DNA of 64,000 nt from Aquibium microcysteis. GTDB taxonomy: Bacteria > Pseudomonadota > Alphaproteobacteria > Rhizobiales > Rhizobiaceae. The notes beneath the pieces were generated by a model that saw only the letters and a list, made by a program, of their open reading frames with translations, searched no databases and was not told the origin of the DNA. The stretch lies in contig NZ_CP061080.1 in NCBI RefSeq assembly GCF_014495845.1, forward strand, positions 2,469,001 to 2,533,000. The letters run 5' to 3'. Below, piece by piece: positions 1-8,107 of this stretch (positions are counted from its first letter, which is position 1; each line of letters starts with the position of its first letter). A program made the translations under genes and the position numbers.

Positions 1-1
1 G

Positions 2-112
2 GTCCTGGCCGGCATCGTGTTCATCCGGACCTTCCTCAGCATCGCTCTGGAGGTGGAGATCGAAGGTCGCTTTCCCTGGCAGCCGCGTCGCGACGATCAG
101 CCGCCGAGATAG
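2..112 (+). CDS. DUF1622 family membrane protein, C-terminal fragment
   Basis: Only the last 36 codons and the stop are in the window, in frame from base 2. The tail reads FIRTFLSIALEVEIEGRFPW, the conserved end of the small DUF1622 membrane proteins, whose function is not established. A hydrophobic segment leads into the conserved acidic EVEIEG block. The stop overlaps the end of the next, oppositely oriented gene by 16 bases. The start and the rest of the gene lie outside the window. Confidence 0.7.
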   Translation, partial: VLAGIVFIRTFLSIALEVEIEGRFPWQPRRDDQPPR

Positions 113-579
113 GGCTGCCGCTTCGGTAGCGGCGTCAGACGGATGATGCAGGCGCCATCTCCGGCGCTGCGGAACTCGATCAGGTTGATGCCCGCCTCGG
201 CCCAGAGCAGCCTCGGCGACGGCGACCGCCGCTGCGATACGGGAGCCCCGAGACGCCGCGCCAGTTCACCGGATGCGGCAGGGCAGCCGACCGCCGGGTC
301 GACCGGCCGCAGTTCCACCATGCCCAGTTCGCCGCCTCTGCCGAAGCCCAGACGCGCCAGCACGGCGATCCCCATCATCTCGGTCTCGACCGAGAAGAGC
401 ATGCGCAGCCGCGACCGGCCGACCGGCTCGTCGAGGCGCACGAGATTGGCCGGCGCAGCCAGGCGTACCGCATGGGTCGTCATGCCCCAGCGCGTCCACT
501 CCCACTCGGCCCGGGCGGGCGTGGTGCAGAGGCTGGCGAGCACGATGATGGAGAGGAGACGCAGCATGGCCGCTGCCAT
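97..579 (-). CDS. small secreted protein of unknown function
   Basis: Protein of 160 residues starting MAAAMLRLLSIIVLASLCTT, with a typical Sec signal peptide ending near PARA, so it is probably periplasmic. The mature part has no family I recognise. It has two cysteines (VGCPAAS and GACIIRL) that could form a disulfide. The start at 579 was chosen because AGAAAGG lies just upstream and the signal peptide begins there. The open frame continues further upstream, but that part is arginine-rich and unlike a protein. Its end overlaps the convergent DUF1622 gene. Confidence 0.6.
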   Translation of the reverse strand: MAAAMLRLLSIIVLASLCTTPARAEWEWTRWGMTTHAVRLAAPANLVRLDEPVGRSRLRMLFSVETEMMGIAVLARLGFGRGGELGMVELRPVDPAVGCPAASGELARRLGAPVSQRRSPSPRLLWAEAGINLIEFRSAGDGACIIRLTPLPKRQPYLGG

Positions 580-810
580 GGACCTTTCTGCCGCCGGGCG
601 CACCTGCCGATGCGGCTGGCGGTGAACGCCCCCTTGCCGGGATCGATCGGATTCGAACGTCCCCGGTGGCGCAGAGCCCGAAAGCCGGTCGCGCCGGCGC
701 GGTCGGCGAACCCGGCCGCCCCGCAGACGGCGGCTTGACACCCCCGCGCCGCAGTGTTGTCAGACGGCGGACGGCGCCATGGCGCCGCACGATCTGGAGC
801 CCGAGGCCCG

Positions 811-1707
811 ATGCCGCGTATCGCCGCGATCACGATGGCTTTCAACGAGCCGGAGTTCCTGCCGCTGTGGCTCGAACATTACGGGCGCATGGTCGGCGAG
901 AACAACCTTTTCGTCGTTTCGTTCGCCGACCACCGTCAGCGCGCCGACAGGTCCCGCCCCTATCAGCTGATCGATCTGCCGGACGGCGAGTTCGACGAGG
1001 TCAGTCGCGCCGCGATGATGAGTTCGCTCCAGTCGATGCTGCTGCATCGGTACGACTGGGTCGTCATGAGCGATGCGGACGAACTGATCGTGCCCGACCC
1101 GGCGCGGCACGCAGGGCTGCCGGATTTCCTCGAGAAGAACGGGGAGCACCCCTATTTCGACGTGGTCGGGTTCAACGTCGTCCACGATCGCGGACGAGAG
1201 CCCGCCCTCGACACCCGCAGGCCCCTGCTGCGGCAGCGTGCCTGGGTCCAGTTCGACGCAGGCTATTGCAAGCCTCTCGTCAGCCGTGTGCCGTTGAACT
1301 GGAGCCCCGGCTTCCATCGCTGCGACCGGCCGCGCCGGCAGAGCGATGACCTCTACATGTTCCACCTGCGGGCGGCCGACGAGACGATCGCGCGTGCCCG
1401 CAACAGGCGTCTCAACGCGATCCGGATGTCGCAGAGCGATCTTGAGGCAGGCCACAGCATGCACTTCGGTCTCGATGCCGAACGATATCTCGCGCACGTG
1501 TTTCCCGAACCGGAGGAAACCGGCCGCGCAGCAGAGTTCGATCCCGCGGGAGATCTCGACCATCTGCGACGCTTCCCCGATGATGTCCATCACCAGGGCC
1601 GCCTCTGCCGCCTTCCGCCGCGGTTCGCCGACACCATCGCTCCCGCGCCGTCGCGGTTCGAAGCACAGCGCCGCCGCCTCCGCCGGTTGCTTGCCTCCCG
1701 CACCTGA
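811..1707 (+). CDS. glycosyltransferase family 2-like protein
   Basis: Protein of 298 residues. The N-terminus RIAAITMAFNEPEFLPLWLEHY is the start of the GT-A fold found in the Glyco_tranf_2_4 / GT92-like group. A VVMSDADELI block near residue 85 supplies the D-x-D metal and nucleotide-sugar site. The C-terminal third (PPRFADTIAP, then arginine-rich) is variable. It probably transfers a sugar onto a surface glycan in the cytoplasm, but donor and acceptor cannot be told. It stands alone, convergent with the methyltransferase gene that ends at 1805. The ATG at 811 is chosen because homologous proteins begin right at this beta strand. Confidence 0.75.
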   Translation: MPRIAAITMAFNEPEFLPLWLEHYGRMVGENNLFVVSFADHRQRADRSRPYQLIDLPDGEFDEVSRAAMMSSLQSMLLHRYDWVVMSDADELIVPDPARHAGLPDFLEKNGEHPYFDVVGFNVVHDRGREPALDTRRPLLRQRAWVQFDAGYCKPLVSRVPLNWSPGFHRCDRPRRQSDDLYMFHLRAADETIARARNRRLNAIRMSQSDLEAGHSMHFGLDAERYLAHVFPEPEETGRAAEFDPAGDLDHLRRFPDDVHHQGRLCRLPPRFADTIAPAPSRFEAQRRRLRRLLASRT

Positions 1708-1804
1708 CCGAACCCGACCTGCTGACGCCCGGTTGCGGAGAACCTGCGGGAAGAGCCGTTGGTGTTATCCGAAGACGACCTTCCTACTCGGCGTCCTGTA
1801 TCAG

Positions 1805-3424
1805 TCATGCAGGGTCGTAGTGCCCTTCAGCAAGAATCCGCTCCGGCGAATTGGCAACGGACCCCGCCACATCGGTTCGCCGCGCGATAACGGCACTCAA
1901 CATCGGCGCCGGATGGCAGGACATCATGATGCCACTTGCTCCACCGAGACGCCGGGGAAGCACCGACGCCCTCCCAAACTCATAGGTTCCGATTATCTCG
2001 AAGCCAGTTCCTGCGTTTAGCAACCCCTGCCAGCTGTGGCGGCTGAAGCGGCAGAAATCCCATGGCTCGGCGTGCAGGGGCCAGGTCGTGGGTGCACGGC
2101 AGATGAACAGGCCGCCGGGCCGGAGCACACGGCCGGATTCTGCAATGAAGGCGACGGGGCTTACGAGGTGTTCGAGAACTTCCGACGAATAGACAACATC
2201 GACCGATCCCTCGTCGAGGTAACGGGAGAGTTGGTGGGCATCTCCCACCATGTCGACGTTTGGAGATGGGACGATATCGAGGCCCAGATAGCGCAACCCT
2301 GAGGCGTTGGCCCAATTGCGCATGGCGCAACTCGCGTCGCCCCGTGCACCCACTTCCAGGAAAAGCGGGTTATCCCCCGCAGAAGCGAGCAATGAAGCGA
2401 CAGAACGGCTAAGGACGGTGTTCCAATCGTCCGGACCACCCTTCGCCAGCTCTGCAGCCACATCGATTTCGTATGAGGAGCCGTCTTGAAACTCGGCCCT
2501 CAGGAACACCTCCCCCAGCCGCCCGATCTCCATCAACGGGCGTGCTTGGAAATCGGGGAGATCATTCAGCAGCAGCGTCACGGCGTGGCCGTGATGCACG
2601 AAGTCCGGGCCGAAGCAATCAACGAGAGCGGGAGCCATTATGGGCGCAGACGGCTGCTGCGGTGCCGGCCAACAATATGCGTCGTCTCCTCCGGTTGGCG
2701 AAGTTCTTCCCCCTGCCAGCCAGTTCCACCATTGAGACGTTGCTATCCGCATGGAGCCATGGCGTACACCGATGGCTCGCAATTCTGATCCACGCTTGTG
2801 TATCTCGAACTCTATCTTGATGTAATTCTCAATTATCAATACTTCCTGAATTGCACATACATATTCTCCTTCTATATTTGCCTCTACATGCTCCATGGAT
2901 CGAAGATGTAACGGCGCCTTCCAAGATTCGAACAGCGCCGGCGCTACCTCAAGAAGACAATTTTCAGAAACATTTTCTGCATCATTGAAGGCGAAAAGGT
3001 AGAGATATTCAAGACGTGTCCGGAAGGGCACGAAGCAGAAGCTTATTTCAAGGCGTCCAACCGCGAGGACCTTGACCGACAGGTCACGGATCTCCTCCGA
3101 GATACTGTGGATTGAGCCATCCGACCCAATCTTCGCCACGGCCTTCTGCATCTTGGTGACCCTGCCGTGGACTTCGACGCGGAAACCTGCGGCGGTCCCC
3201 ACCTGCACCTCAAGCGTGACATTGTGCCTTGCTCCCGCGATGAAGATGAACGGGAAACCCAGCGCCGCTTGGCCCCCGTGGCTGTCGACCCGGTATGTAG
3301 GGCCGTTCGCGAGAAGCATGGTGATCGCCGAATCCACCGCGACAGGGGGCACCGTGGACGAACGGCTTGGATTTCCGGCCGATATGTCCGCGACGTGGAG
3401 ATTCTTTTCCGAGAAATACTTCAT
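1805..3424 (-). CDS. two-part protein with C-terminal class I SAM methyltransferase domain
   Basis: Protein of 539 residues. The C-terminal ~200 residues are a class I methyltransferase: LFLEVGARG (SAM loop), YLGLDIVPSPNVDMVGDAH, then VDVVYSSEVLEHLVSP and RVLRPGGLFICRAPTTWP, as in Methyltransf_11 proteins. The N-terminal ~300 residues match nothing I recognise and may be a beta-rich glycan-binding part. The DNA for the N-terminal half (about 2780-3100) is clearly richer in A+T than its surroundings, a sign of transfer. It is the last gene of a three-gene leftward operon, 5 bases after the RgpF-family gene, and probably methylates or caps a surface polysaccharide (inferred from context). Confidence 0.75.
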   Translation of the reverse strand: MKYFSEKNLHVADISAGNPSRSSTVPPVAVDSAITMLLANGPTYRVDSHGGQAALGFPFIFIAGARHNVTLEVQVGTAAGFRVEVHGRVTKMQKAVAKIGSDGSIHSISEEIRDLSVKVLAVGRLEISFCFVPFRTRLEYLYLFAFNDAENVSENCLLEVAPALFESWKAPLHLRSMEHVEANIEGEYVCAIQEVLIIENYIKIEFEIHKRGSELRAIGVRHGSMRIATSQWWNWLAGGRTSPTGGDDAYCWPAPQQPSAPIMAPALVDCFGPDFVHHGHAVTLLLNDLPDFQARPLMEIGRLGEVFLRAEFQDGSSYEIDVAAELAKGGPDDWNTVLSRSVASLLASAGDNPLFLEVGARGDASCAMRNWANASGLRYLGLDIVPSPNVDMVGDAHQLSRYLDEGSVDVVYSSEVLEHLVSPVAFIAESGRVLRPGGLFICRAPTTWPLHAEPWDFCRFSRHSWQGLLNAGTGFEIIGTYEFGRASVLPRRLGGASGIMMSCHPAPMLSAVIARRTDVAGSVANSPERILAEGHYDPA

Positions 3425-3429
3425 GCGGC

Positions 3430-4398
3430 CTAGAGATCCCCGAATTTCAGATGTTCTGCCACCGAAGAGAAATCGCCGCCGCCGCTTGTGACGAGTTGCT
3501 CGATCCTGTCGAGATGGGGAACGCCGAGCGGATTCACGCGCAGGAGGTCCTTCTTGACAAGGGGGACGTGAAAGCGTTCGATCAGCCGATCGGCGAAGCA
3601 ATGCGTCGGGTTCATGGGGCGGCCACGGATGAGGCAACTCTCCAGCCACTCGGCGAATTCGCGCTCTCCAGGGCGCAAGGCGGGGCGCTTCTCGCGACAG
3701 GTGTTCCAGTCCGCGACGAGATCCTTGTAGGCCACGAAGCTCTCGGTCGAAAATCCTTCCCGGAGGAGATGCTGCGTCAACCCGATCTCGCCTGCGCGAA
3801 TAACCCGCCTCCGATTGCCGGTGCGCGGCAGGCGGTCAACGAATGTCCAGAACCGCTTGCTGGCGTACAGCTCGGCCGAAATGCGCAGGAAGTAGCTCTG
3901 GAGATGATAGGCGATGTCATAGGATTCCGTAACGCCCCAGAGTGCCGCTTTCGAGGCACGCGAAGCGGCCAGCATGTCGCCGAGCCCGGCAAAATAACCG
4001 TAACAGGAATCATTCGTCAGGATTACGTCGGCAGGCTGAAGGCCCTGCATATGAAGCCACCTCAGGCCGAAACCGTAGGCGCCGAAATCATGACCGATGT
4101 TGCGTCGGTGGAACAGTTGCATGCAGTGCGGCGCTAAAGCTTCCAGATCTGGCCTGGAGCGGGCATGTGAGACGAAAATGATCCGGTAGCCATGGACTGC
4201 AAGGGCAGCGACCTGATCCCTTACGTAGCGGTGTAGCGTACGCCCCCTGTCGTAGTGGACGTAGATGCAGAAGGACTGCGAGTGACGGTTGGGATCCTCC
4301 CCGATGGCGCGTGAACGCATCTCGCCCCGAACGGCAGAAATCGATCGAAGGTAGAGATCACCGACCAAGGTGCCGGCGGTCCTCAGAATTGTCGTCAT
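3430..4398 (-). CDS. RgpF-family rhamnan/LPS glycan synthesis protein
   Basis: Protein of 322 residues with the hallmarks of the RgpF (rhamnan synthesis F) family: FCIYVHYDRGRTLHRYVRDQ near the N-terminus, RIIFVSHA, RRNIGHDFGAYGFGL, and DVILTNDSCYG. Members transfer rhamnose or related sugars in cell-wall rhamnan and O-polysaccharide assembly, and here the exact sugar is unknown. The gene starts inside the end of the upstream methyltransferase gene (ATGA, 4-base overlap), so the two are likely translationally coupled, and it is followed 5 bases later by another methyltransferase gene. The set looks like a chain-extension and capping module. Confidence 0.8.
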   Translation of the reverse strand: MTTILRTAGTLVGDLYLRSISAVRGEMRSRAIGEDPNRHSQSFCIYVHYDRGRTLHRYVRDQVAALAVHGYRIIFVSHARSRPDLEALAPHCMQLFHRRNIGHDFGAYGFGLRWLHMQGLQPADVILTNDSCYGYFAGLGDMLAASRASKAALWGVTESYDIAYHLQSYFLRISAELYASKRFWTFVDRLPRTGNRRRVIRAGEIGLTQHLLREGFSTESFVAYKDLVADWNTCREKRPALRPGEREFAEWLESCLIRGRPMNPTHCFADRLIERFHVPLVKKDLLRVNPLGVPHLDRIEQLVTSGGGDFSSVAEHLKFGDL

Positions 4399-5744
4399 GC
4401 CCGGTCCGTCAGTGCCGCGGCCAGCATCTGGAGTGAGAGAAGGTTACGGCGAAGATCTTCCGGAAACGGAGTCTCCGTATACGGCAGGGAAGTCTGCAGT
4501 CCCTCGCACAATGCGATCTGATATTGACGGCGAGCGAAGGGCAGAAAATGTGCCGCCTCCTGGCCGAACTGTTTTTCGACGTGCGCCCGCCGCTCGAGCA
4601 CGCGCAGAGCGGCATCAAGCATGCGCACCTTCGTACGGTAGTCTCCCCTCGTGAATCCCACCTGTAGTGCCCCGAACAGAAGTGCGTTGCCGAGCCACGC
4701 TGGAAAGCGGTCAAGCATGGCCAAAGACTGAGTATTTTCCAGCAGTTCCGACAGCTCGGGGTCTTCCAGACGTATCCCGTAGCTGTCTTCGGCGGCGCGC
4801 AAGAGACACTGGTACGCCTTCCCGGCGCGGGCAGAGTCGCCCGTGTTGAGCGCATCCTTGAACAGGCGACACAGCGCTCCGCCTGACACATGCCGGTCGG
4901 CAACCCGTGAAAGATCTTCGAGATAACAAAGATAACGCGTCCACTGGGGCTCGTTCACGGCCACATCTGGCATCGCGCCGCGCCTGGCCCATACAAAGGT
5001 TTGTACGCCTTCAGTATGGGTCTTCACCCGCAATCCGTGGCGGCTCAGCATGCCAACCAGCGCCTCGGGAGAAAGTATGGTGTAGTGGAAGCCAGGTGAC
5101 AGCGCCGCGATCAAGCTCGCACTCTCCGTCTGGGGAGAGATGGCAGAAGTAGAGGGTGTCGTGAGAATGAGCGTAGCATCGTCATCCATCATCGTGACGA
5201 GCGCATCGACAAATCGACGTGGATCAGAAGTGTGTTCGATCACCTCGCTGCTGAACACCAGTCCAAATCGCTCTTGCGGATAGGCCTTGATGAACCCCTC
5301 CAGATCGCAGGAACGGTTGTCGATCCCGAGCTTCTCGCGACCAAGCTCGCCGTAAGAGGACGGCTCTATACCGACAGCCCGCTGGCCCTGTCGCTGCCAG
5401 AAGTCGACGATGTATCCAAAGCCGGAACCGACGTCGACCAAAGACGTGGTGGGTAGGGGACGAAGAGCGAGGAGCGGCGCGAGCATAGCGCTTATGCCGG
5501 CGCCCACCTGTACATAGTCGAGCCAGAAAGAATCGGATTTCGGCATGCTCTCGTAGGCCGAAGCCGGCTCGTCGCCGTCAAAGTAGAAGGAGGCGCAGGA
5601 AACACACCGAAACAGAAGGAGCTGATCAACACTTTCACCCGGCTGCGGCAGTAGCCTTAGGTGCAGAACGGCACCTCCCGCACCACATACTCGGCACGGT
5701 TTAACGGGCTTCTGACCGAGGGGCACGTCAAAATCAGCAATCAT
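4395..5744 (-). CDS. class I SAM-dependent methyltransferase with N-terminal zinc-ribbon-like motif
   Basis: Protein of 449 residues. It opens with paired cysteines, CRVCG and about 30 residues later CVSC, a likely zinc site often found in front of sugar methyltransferases. Next comes a Rossmann methyltransferase domain: TSLVDVGSGFGYIVDFW, AVGIEPSS, GLVFSSEVIEHTSDP and ATLILTTPSTSAI. The last ~200 residues are helical and unassigned. It is first of the leftward operon 5744-1805 and probably modifies a sugar of the same glycan. Its promoter should lie in the AT-rich stretch just to the right. Confidence 0.75.
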   Translation of the reverse strand: MIADFDVPLGQKPVKPCRVCGAGGAVLHLRLLPQPGESVDQLLLFRCVSCASFYFDGDEPASAYESMPKSDSFWLDYVQVGAGISAMLAPLLALRPLPTTSLVDVGSGFGYIVDFWQRQGQRAVGIEPSSYGELGREKLGIDNRSCDLEGFIKAYPQERFGLVFSSEVIEHTSDPRRFVDALVTMMDDDATLILTTPSTSAISPQTESASLIAALSPGFHYTILSPEALVGMLSRHGLRVKTHTEGVQTFVWARRGAMPDVAVNEPQWTRYLCYLEDLSRVADRHVSGGALCRLFKDALNTGDSARAGKAYQCLLRAAEDSYGIRLEDPELSELLENTQSLAMLDRFPAWLGNALLFGALQVGFTRGDYRTKVRMLDAALRVLERRAHVEKQFGQEAAHFLPFARRQYQIALCEGLQTSLPYTETPFPEDLRRNLLSLQMLAAALTDRA

Positions 5745-6207
5745 AACCGGACCCAGTCATCATCTACATTTAGCATCTGGATTGCAGAAAATTCCATACA
5801 ATAAATATGTGAATACAAAAGAAATCTCGATTTCAGAAAATATTTAAAATAAACGGCAAACAAAATTTCAATTCCGCAGATTCCTGAATGCCGGTCGAGC
5901 GAATCGTTACTTGGACGAAATGAATCCGGAGCCGACAGACGTTTTGCCGTAACAGAGATTCGGGATGGTGTCTTGATACTTTCTAATTTAGGGACGGCGC
6001 ACATAATGCGCGGCGCCTGCAAATTCCTTGGACCGCGGAAAAAAATTCTGGCCGGGAAGCCTCCTGTCCCGGAGCGACCGGAACCCTCGGGGAACATCGA
6101 CTGCCGCATTGCAGCAGCACCGACAGGAATCACCCGTCGTCTTGCTCGTCTGGACCGGCAATGGGAGCGAGGTTTCTTCGCGACTTCAGGGATTTGCGGG
6201 AATGTCG
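5745..6207. other. gene-free AT-rich stretch between glycan operon and att site
   Basis: No convincing gene. The first ~150 bases are very AT-rich (many AAATA and TTTAAAA runs) and probably hold the promoter of the leftward glycan operon. Rightward frames here have no ribosome site and no recognisable product. It lies directly beside the integration point, so before integration it sat next to the 3' end of tRNA-Thr. Confidence 0.5.
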
Positions 6208-6255
6208 ATGGTGCTGCCAGAGAGGATTGAACTCTCGACCTCTCCCTTACCAAGG
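6208..6255. repeat. left attachment site, 48-bp repeat of tRNA-Thr 3' end
   Basis: Identical over 48 bases to 26276-26323. The match ends abruptly on both sides (base 6207 against 26275, base 6256 against 26324). It contains the tRNA 3' CCA complement, T arm, variable loop and most of the anticodon stem, but no 5' half, so this copy cannot be a working tRNA. Confidence 0.95.
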
Positions 6256-6374
6256 TAATGCTCACGAGGTAAGAACGGTTATGCGCAGGCTGTATTCGGC
6301 TATATAAATCATCATCTTGCGGTGGATGCGCGCCTCGTAGTGGGGTAGTGGAGGATAGCACGAGAATTTTTTGC

Positions 6375-6397
6375 CGTGCTGCCCATGTGCTGCCCGG
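6375..6397. repeat. left copy of paired TGCTGCCC repeat, probable integrase arm site
   Basis: Two TGCTGCCC octamers 11 bases apart. The whole 23-base unit recurs at 26189-26211 with one mismatch, in the same orientation. The left copy is 120 bases inside the left att repeat and the right copy 65 bases inside the right one. This placement suits arm-type binding sites of a tyrosine integrase. The left copy overlaps the region just upstream of the integrase start, so it could also link integrase expression to site occupancy. Confidence 0.6.
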
Positions 6398-6405
6398 AGC
6401 CCCTG

Positions 6406-7611
6406 ATGAAGACACGCCTAACCGACGGTTTCGCCGCCAGGACCGAACTCGAGCCGGGCAAGTCCGACCTGATCGTATGGGACGCCGACGTGACCGGATT
6501 CGGCCTTCGGGTTCGCCCGCAAGGGAAGAGCTGGATCCTCGCCTTCCGACCGGCCGGCGTCGGGCGCAGCGCTAACACGAAGCGCCTGAAGCTCGCAACG
6601 GTCGCCGCCATGAAGTGCGCCGAGGCGCGCAGCCTTGCCCGCGTCATGCTCGGCCGTATCGCCAGCGGCATGGACCCGGCCGTCGAGCGGAGAGAGGCGA
6701 AGCGGAAGGAAAGCTCCCGGGTCGGCGATCTGTTGACGCGCTACGACGCGGACCTGAAGCGCCGCGGCTACGTGAACCGGTCGGTCGTCGTGGCAGGGCT
6801 GAAGAAACGCCTGGGGCCGTTCCTGACGCATGACATCGCGAGCGTGACGGCCGTCGACCTCGTCGAAGTGATCGAGGGCCTGGAGAAGCAAGGCTCCGCC
6901 GGCGCGGCTGCTGACTTTCGGTCCCGTTGCAGCGCCTTCCTGTCCTGGTGCGCGGCGAAGGCCCGCGTGATCGATAGAAACCCGCTGGTCGGGTATCGCA
7001 GACCCCGGGACACCCGGGCCGACCGCATCGGCAGGGCTCAGCATGGTCGCGCGCTGTCCGATGACGAGCTTGCCGCGGTGTGGAAGGCAGCCGACACGAG
7101 CAAGCCGATCGGGCGCCTGCTCCGCTTCCTGATCCTGACCGGCTGCCGGCGCGGCGAGGCCGCCGGACTCACCTGGGGCATGATCGACGCCGCCGACCGC
7201 AGCATCCGCCTGCCCGCGATGTTCGTGAAGCAGGGCCGAGACCATCTCGTGCCCTACGGCGACGCCCTGCAGGAAGTTCTCGACCTCTGCCCGAGGATCG
7301 CCGGGTCGGACGTCGTCTTCGCGTCGGCGCGCACGGGCGGCCCGATGCAGGGATGGTCGAAGATGTTTCCGGCCGTCTGCAAGGCTGCGAAGGTCGATTT
7401 CCATCTGCACGATCTGCGCCGCACCGTGCGGACAGGCATGTCTCGGCTTGGCGTCGAGACGGAAGTCGCCGAGTTGGCCTTGGGCCACGCCCGCGGCGAC
7501 CTGGAGGCGATCTATAATCGCGACGACGCGAAGGACCGGCTCCGAAGCGCGTTCACGCGATGGGAAGCCCACGTCAAGGAGAACGTCCTGCAGGCCAGCC
7601 CGGCCCGGTGA
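6406..7611 (+). CDS. tyrosine recombinase / integrase
   Basis: Site-specific recombinase of 401 residues, P4-integrase type. The N-terminal ~100 residues are the DUF4102-like arm-binding domain (VTGFGLRVRPQGKSWI), followed by a SAM-like core-binding domain. The catalytic set is complete: R249 in LTGCRRGEAAGL, K275 in FVKQGRDH, H335 and R338 in HLHDLRRT, H361 in LGHARG and the nucleophile Y370 in IYNRDD. It drives integration into, and with an excisionase excision from, the adjacent tRNA-Thr site. ATG 6406 starts the family-typical MKTRLTDGFA. An in-frame GTG at 6376 is possible but lies in the arm repeat. The HTH protein at 7897 is a candidate excisionase. Confidence 0.95.
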   Translation: MKTRLTDGFAARTELEPGKSDLIVWDADVTGFGLRVRPQGKSWILAFRPAGVGRSANTKRLKLATVAAMKCAEARSLARVMLGRIASGMDPAVERREAKRKESSRVGDLLTRYDADLKRRGYVNRSVVVAGLKKRLGPFLTHDIASVTAVDLVEVIEGLEKQGSAGAAADFRSRCSAFLSWCAAKARVIDRNPLVGYRRPRDTRADRIGRAQHGRALSDDELAAVWKAADTSKPIGRLLRFLILTGCRRGEAAGLTWGMIDAADRSIRLPAMFVKQGRDHLVPYGDALQEVLDLCPRIAGSDVVFASARTGGPMQGWSKMFPAVCKAAKVDFHLHDLRRTVRTGMSRLGVETEVAELALGHARGDLEAIYNRDDAKDRLRSAFTRWEAHVKENVLQASPAR

Positions 7612-7743
7612 GGCGCGGCCGGCCCGGCGTTTCGGCTGGCGCCCGCCCTTCGAGATCAGCACCGCGAACGCCTGCGAGAATTTTCTTCGCGCCCTCCGTC
7701 TCGCAAGACCTGACCGCGTCTTTGTTGCGGGACAACAGCTTAG

Positions 7744-7781
7744 ATACGTATAACATTTGCCGTCCATATGTATAACACTTG
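7744..7781. promoter_or_regulatory. paired 16-bp repeats, probable operator/promoter
   Basis: Two 16-base repeats, ATACGTATAACATTTG (7744-7759) and ATATGTATAACACTTG (7766-7781), differ at two positions and start 22 bases apart, two helical turns. Each carries TATAAC, a good -10-like hexamer. They lie in an AT-rich pocket between the integrase and the first HTH gene, so they may be regulator sites controlling the rightward replication operon. The protein that would bind them is not known. Confidence 0.5.
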
Positions 7782-7896
7782 AAGAGCGTACCATGACGGA
7801 CGCAGACTAACCCTTTTTTACTTGGCTCCAGCACCCGCCGAGGCGTATAAGGGGCTCCGCCCCGGGGAAACCCGCTCGCAACACTGGAGACATGCC

Positions 7897-8106
7897 GTGC
7901 CGACATCGGAGATTCCGAACATCAACGAACTGCCGGATCATGCGTACATGACCCGCAAGCAGGTCGCGCTCGCGACCAACTTCACGCAGCAGTCGCTGAA
8001 GATGTGGGCCAGCGAAGGCCGCGGCCCGAAGTTCAGGAAGATCGAAGGCCGCCTTCGCTACCAGGTCTCCGACGTGCGGGCGTGGATCCAGAGGTCGCAG
8101 TCCTAA
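7897..8106 (+). CDS. small HTH DNA-binding protein, AlpA/excisionase-like
   Basis: Protein of 69 residues. The core MTRKQVALATNFTQQSLKMW followed by GRGPKFRKIEGRLRYQVSDVRAW is the winged HTH of the HTH_17 / AlpA group (helix, recognition helix, wing, 'V.DV.AW' end). Members act as excisionases or small activators of integrase genes. GTG at 7897 is chosen because GGAG sits 7 bases upstream. Earlier in-frame starts have no ribosome site. It directly follows the paired operator-like repeats and is one base ahead of the next gene. Confidence 0.75.
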   Translation: MPTSEIPNINELPDHAYMTRKQVALATNFTQQSLKMWASEGRGPKFRKIEGRLRYQVSDVRAWIQRSQS

Positions 8107-8107
8107 C

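Noticed and set aside
630..720. tRNA-like string GGATTCGAACG upstream of the glycosyltransferase gene
   Set aside because: It looks like a T loop on the minus strand, but the T stem does not pair and no anticodon or acceptor arm is found.
5973..6230. Rightward ORF next to the left att site
   Set aside because: No ribosome site, no family, and its end runs into the tRNA-derived repeat.
6208..6258. Second tRNA-Thr at the left att site
   Set aside because: Only the 3' 48 bases are present. No D arm or 5' acceptor strand follows, so it is an att duplicate and not a tRNA gene.
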